Source: JAEUIT01 sp044220875 (GTDB lineage: Bacteria > Planctomycetota > Phycisphaerae > Phycisphaerales > SM1A02). From it: a stretch of DNA of 64,000 bases. Of this stretch, positions 62,472 through 64,000 are shown one piece after another. The position numbers were made by a program, and so were the translations under genes. Each line of letters begins with the position of its first letter. The first letter of the stretch is position 1. The DNA lies in the NCBI GenBank assembly GCA_044220875.1, contig JBGAQH010000004.1:186001-250000 (forward strand), written 5' to 3'. The notes under the pieces are model-generated. The model saw only the letters and a list, made by a program, of their open reading frames with translations. It did no database searches and was not told the DNA's origin.

Positions 62472-63551
62472 ATGACCGAGAGCGAGCGACGAGGACGCGC
62501 GGGCCGCACCGGGCCGCGGGCCGGGGAGCGGGACGACGTGCATGAGGCGACCGACGTGCTCCTGCGCTCGCTGGGCCATGACCCCAACGCCGCCGATGCC
62601 GGCTACGTCGCCGAGATGCTGCGGACGGCGGTGAAGCTCCTCAAGGACGGCGCCGACATCGGCCAGCTCAAGCTGGTGAACACGGCGCTCAAGGAGCTGC
62701 GCTACGCCTACCGCGTCTTCAACCGCTATCGCGGCACGAAGAAGATCTCGATCTTCGGTTCGGCCCGCACCCCCGAGGACCACCCCGACTACCACGCCGC
62801 GCGGCGCTTCGGCGAGCTCATCGCCGCCGAGGGCTGGATGGCGATCACCGGCGCCGGCAACGGCATCATGAAGGCCGGCCATGAGGGCCCGACCCGCGAC
62901 GCGTCCTTCGGCCTGGCGATTCGCCTGCCGAGCGAGCAGGCCGCGAACGCGGTCATCGACGGCGACCCGAAGCTCATCAACTTCCGCTATTTCTTCACGC
63001 GGAAGCTGATGTTCACGAGCAACTCGCACGCGATCGCCGTCTTCCCGGGCGGATTCGGCACGCAGGACGAGCTCTTCGAGGTGCTCACCCTCATCCAGAC
63101 CGGGAAGAGCGTCGTCCTGCCCATCGTCCTCGTCGAGGGCAAGGGCGGCGACTACTGGCAGACCTGGGAGCGCTTCGCCCATCAGGATCTTCTCCGGCGC
63201 GGATGGATCAGCCCCGGCGACGAGTCGCTCTATCGCCGTTGCGCGACGCCGGACGAGGCGGTCGAGGTCGTGCTTCGCTTCTATCGCCGCTACCGATCGA
63301 GCCGCTTCGTCGGCGATCGACTGGTGCTCCGGCTCGACGCCCCGCTCTCCGCGCGGCAGGTCGCCGCGCTGCAGGAACGCTTCGGGACGATCATCCGCGA
63401 CGGGCTCATCGAGCAGTCCGGGCCCCTGCCCGGCGAGGACGACTCGCTCGAGCTGCCGCGCCTGCACTTTGCCTTCATTCGCCGCGACCACGGCACGCTC
63501 CGCAGGCTCATCGACGCGCTGAACGACCTTCCGCACGAGCGCGACGCATGA
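62472..63551 (+). CDS. LOG-family protein (lysine-decarboxylase-like fold)
   Basis: 359 residues. The core (about 85-270) has ISIFGSARTPEDHPDYHAAR, WMAITGAGNGIMKAGHEG and the family signature FPGGFGTQDELFEVLTLIQT, the PGGxGTxxE motif of LOG proteins, which remove ribose phosphate from nucleotides such as cytokinin precursors. The N-terminal 80 residues (ATDVLLRSLGHDPNAADAGY) and the C-terminal 90 are extra and helical. In bacteria many such enzymes are nucleotide 5'-monophosphate nucleosidases (PpnN-like). Substrate not decided. The next gene starts in the stop codon (ATGA). Confidence 0.88.
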   Translation: MTESERRGRAGRTGPRAGERDDVHEATDVLLRSLGHDPNAADAGYVAEMLRTAVKLLKDGADIGQLKLVNTALKELRYAYRVFNRYRGTKKISIFGSARTPEDHPDYHAARRFGELIAAEGWMAITGAGNGIMKAGHEGPTRDASFGLAIRLPSEQAANAVIDGDPKLINFRYFFTRKLMFTSNSHAIAVFPGGFGTQDELFEVLTLIQTGKSVVLPIVLVEGKGGDYWQTWERFAHQDLLRRGWISPGDESLYRRCATPDEAVEVVLRFYRRYRSSRFVGDRLVLRLDAPLSARQVAALQERFGTIIRDGLIEQSGPLPGEDDSLELPRLHFAFIRRDHGTLRRLIDALNDLPHERDA

Positions 63552-64000
63552 GCCGGCAGGCGCTCCTGCTCGCCGCGATCGGCGTGGCCCTCGTCGGCGG
63601 CTGTGCGCCCGCAGCGGTCGATCCGCGCAATCCCGTCCGCCCGGCGGTCACGCCGACGGAGCAGGCCAGCGCGATTCTCGACCGTCCGCGCTCGCCGGGC
63701 GAGGAGGACGGGTTGGAGGTCGTCCGATGGTCGGTCGCCGACAACGAGACGGCGATTCGCCGGGCGCTGGCTCGCCACGGGATGCGCGACATTTCACTCG
63801 GCACGACCGCCGAGGCCCTCGAGCGCCATGGCTTTCGCGCCGCGGTCATCGCCGAGGCCGATCTCCCCAAGTTCCTGATCGACATCGGCGGCACGACCAC
63901 GGCGATCACCGTCTGGTTCGGGCAGGTGCCCTCGTGGCGCGACGCGGCTCGAACCATGCTTGACGCACCGCGCGTCGCGATGATCAGCGGCCGCGCCGAG
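63548..64000 (+). CDS. Lipoprotein, truncated at the window edge
   Basis: At least 151 residues; the end is outside the window. MSRQALLLAAIGVALVGGCA is a lipoprotein signal (lipobox VGGC). The mature part has LDRPRSPGEEDGLEVVRWSV, AIRRALARHGMRDISLGTTA and GGTTTAITVWFGQVPSWRDA; no family is recognised. It overlaps the LOG gene stop by an ATGA, so the two are translated together. Confidence 0.7.
   Translation, partial: MSRQALLLAAIGVALVGGCAPAAVDPRNPVRPAVTPTEQASAILDRPRSPGEEDGLEVVRWSVADNETAIRRALARHGMRDISLGTTAEALERHGFRAAVIAEADLPKFLIDIGGTTTAITVWFGQVPSWRDAARTMLDAPRVAMISGRAE

Overview
The window is a G+C-rich, gene-dense chromosomal segment that looks like a planctomycete of the class Phycisphaerae. 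Three things support this. A small basic protein of the family restricted to the Planctomycetes-Verrucomicrobia-Chlamydiae group lies at 572-916. Three exported proteins end in the paired EF-hand (dockerin-like) repeat with the LLGAWG/LLGGWG signature common in these bacteria. A long MoxR/DUF58/BatA/VWA cluster also fits. I see no rRNA, tRNA, CRISPR array, insertion sequence or phage gene, so this reads as core and lineage-specific chromosome rather than an island.

Layout. Positions 1-9.8 kb hold a partial aminotransferase, the small basic protein, a membrane-anchored protein and a YdjY-like lipoprotein (all minus), then a two-domain 6-pyruvoyltetrahydropterin synthase homologue, a secreted cyclophilin, a CDGSH protein, an ACT-domain protein, a DUF885 protein and an iron-type ABC permease. 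Positions 9.8-19 kb hold three dockerin-tailed secreted proteins around motAB and a 2-hydroxyacid dehydrogenase. Positions 19-24 kb hold a zincin coupled to pyrD, a TPR-YggX fusion and a hybrid histidine kinase, followed by about 1.1 kb of uncertain coding.

Positions 24.9-38.3 kb are a seven-gene minus-strand run: coiled-coil membrane protein, ferric-iron binding lipoprotein, permease fused to NHL repeats, VWA/glutamine-amidotransferase-like protein, MoxR ATPase, DUF58 protein, BatA-type VWA protein. Several of these genes overlap by 4-8 bases. This is the most unusual part of the window.

Positions 38.5-46.5 kb hold small secreted or lipoprotein genes, a BFD-type ferredoxin, a PilZ protein, the feoA-feoB-Cys-rich protein operon behind a Fur-like palindrome, and a transglutaminase-like lipoprotein. 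Positions 46.5-64 kb hold ispD, cheY-cheX, rsmD, a terpenoid-cyclase-fold protein, hydrolases, valS, a TPR lipoprotein, a pteridine-reductase-like SDR, a 1466-residue AsmA/TamB-like protein, a LOG-family protein and a truncated lipoprotein.

Themes. Iron handling recurs (Feo, a ferric-type binding protein, two ferric-type permeases, YggX fusion, BFD, CDGSH). Motility is supported by motAB and cheX/cheY. Many products carry signal peptides or lipoboxes. All family calls come from motifs read by eye; no database search was run.
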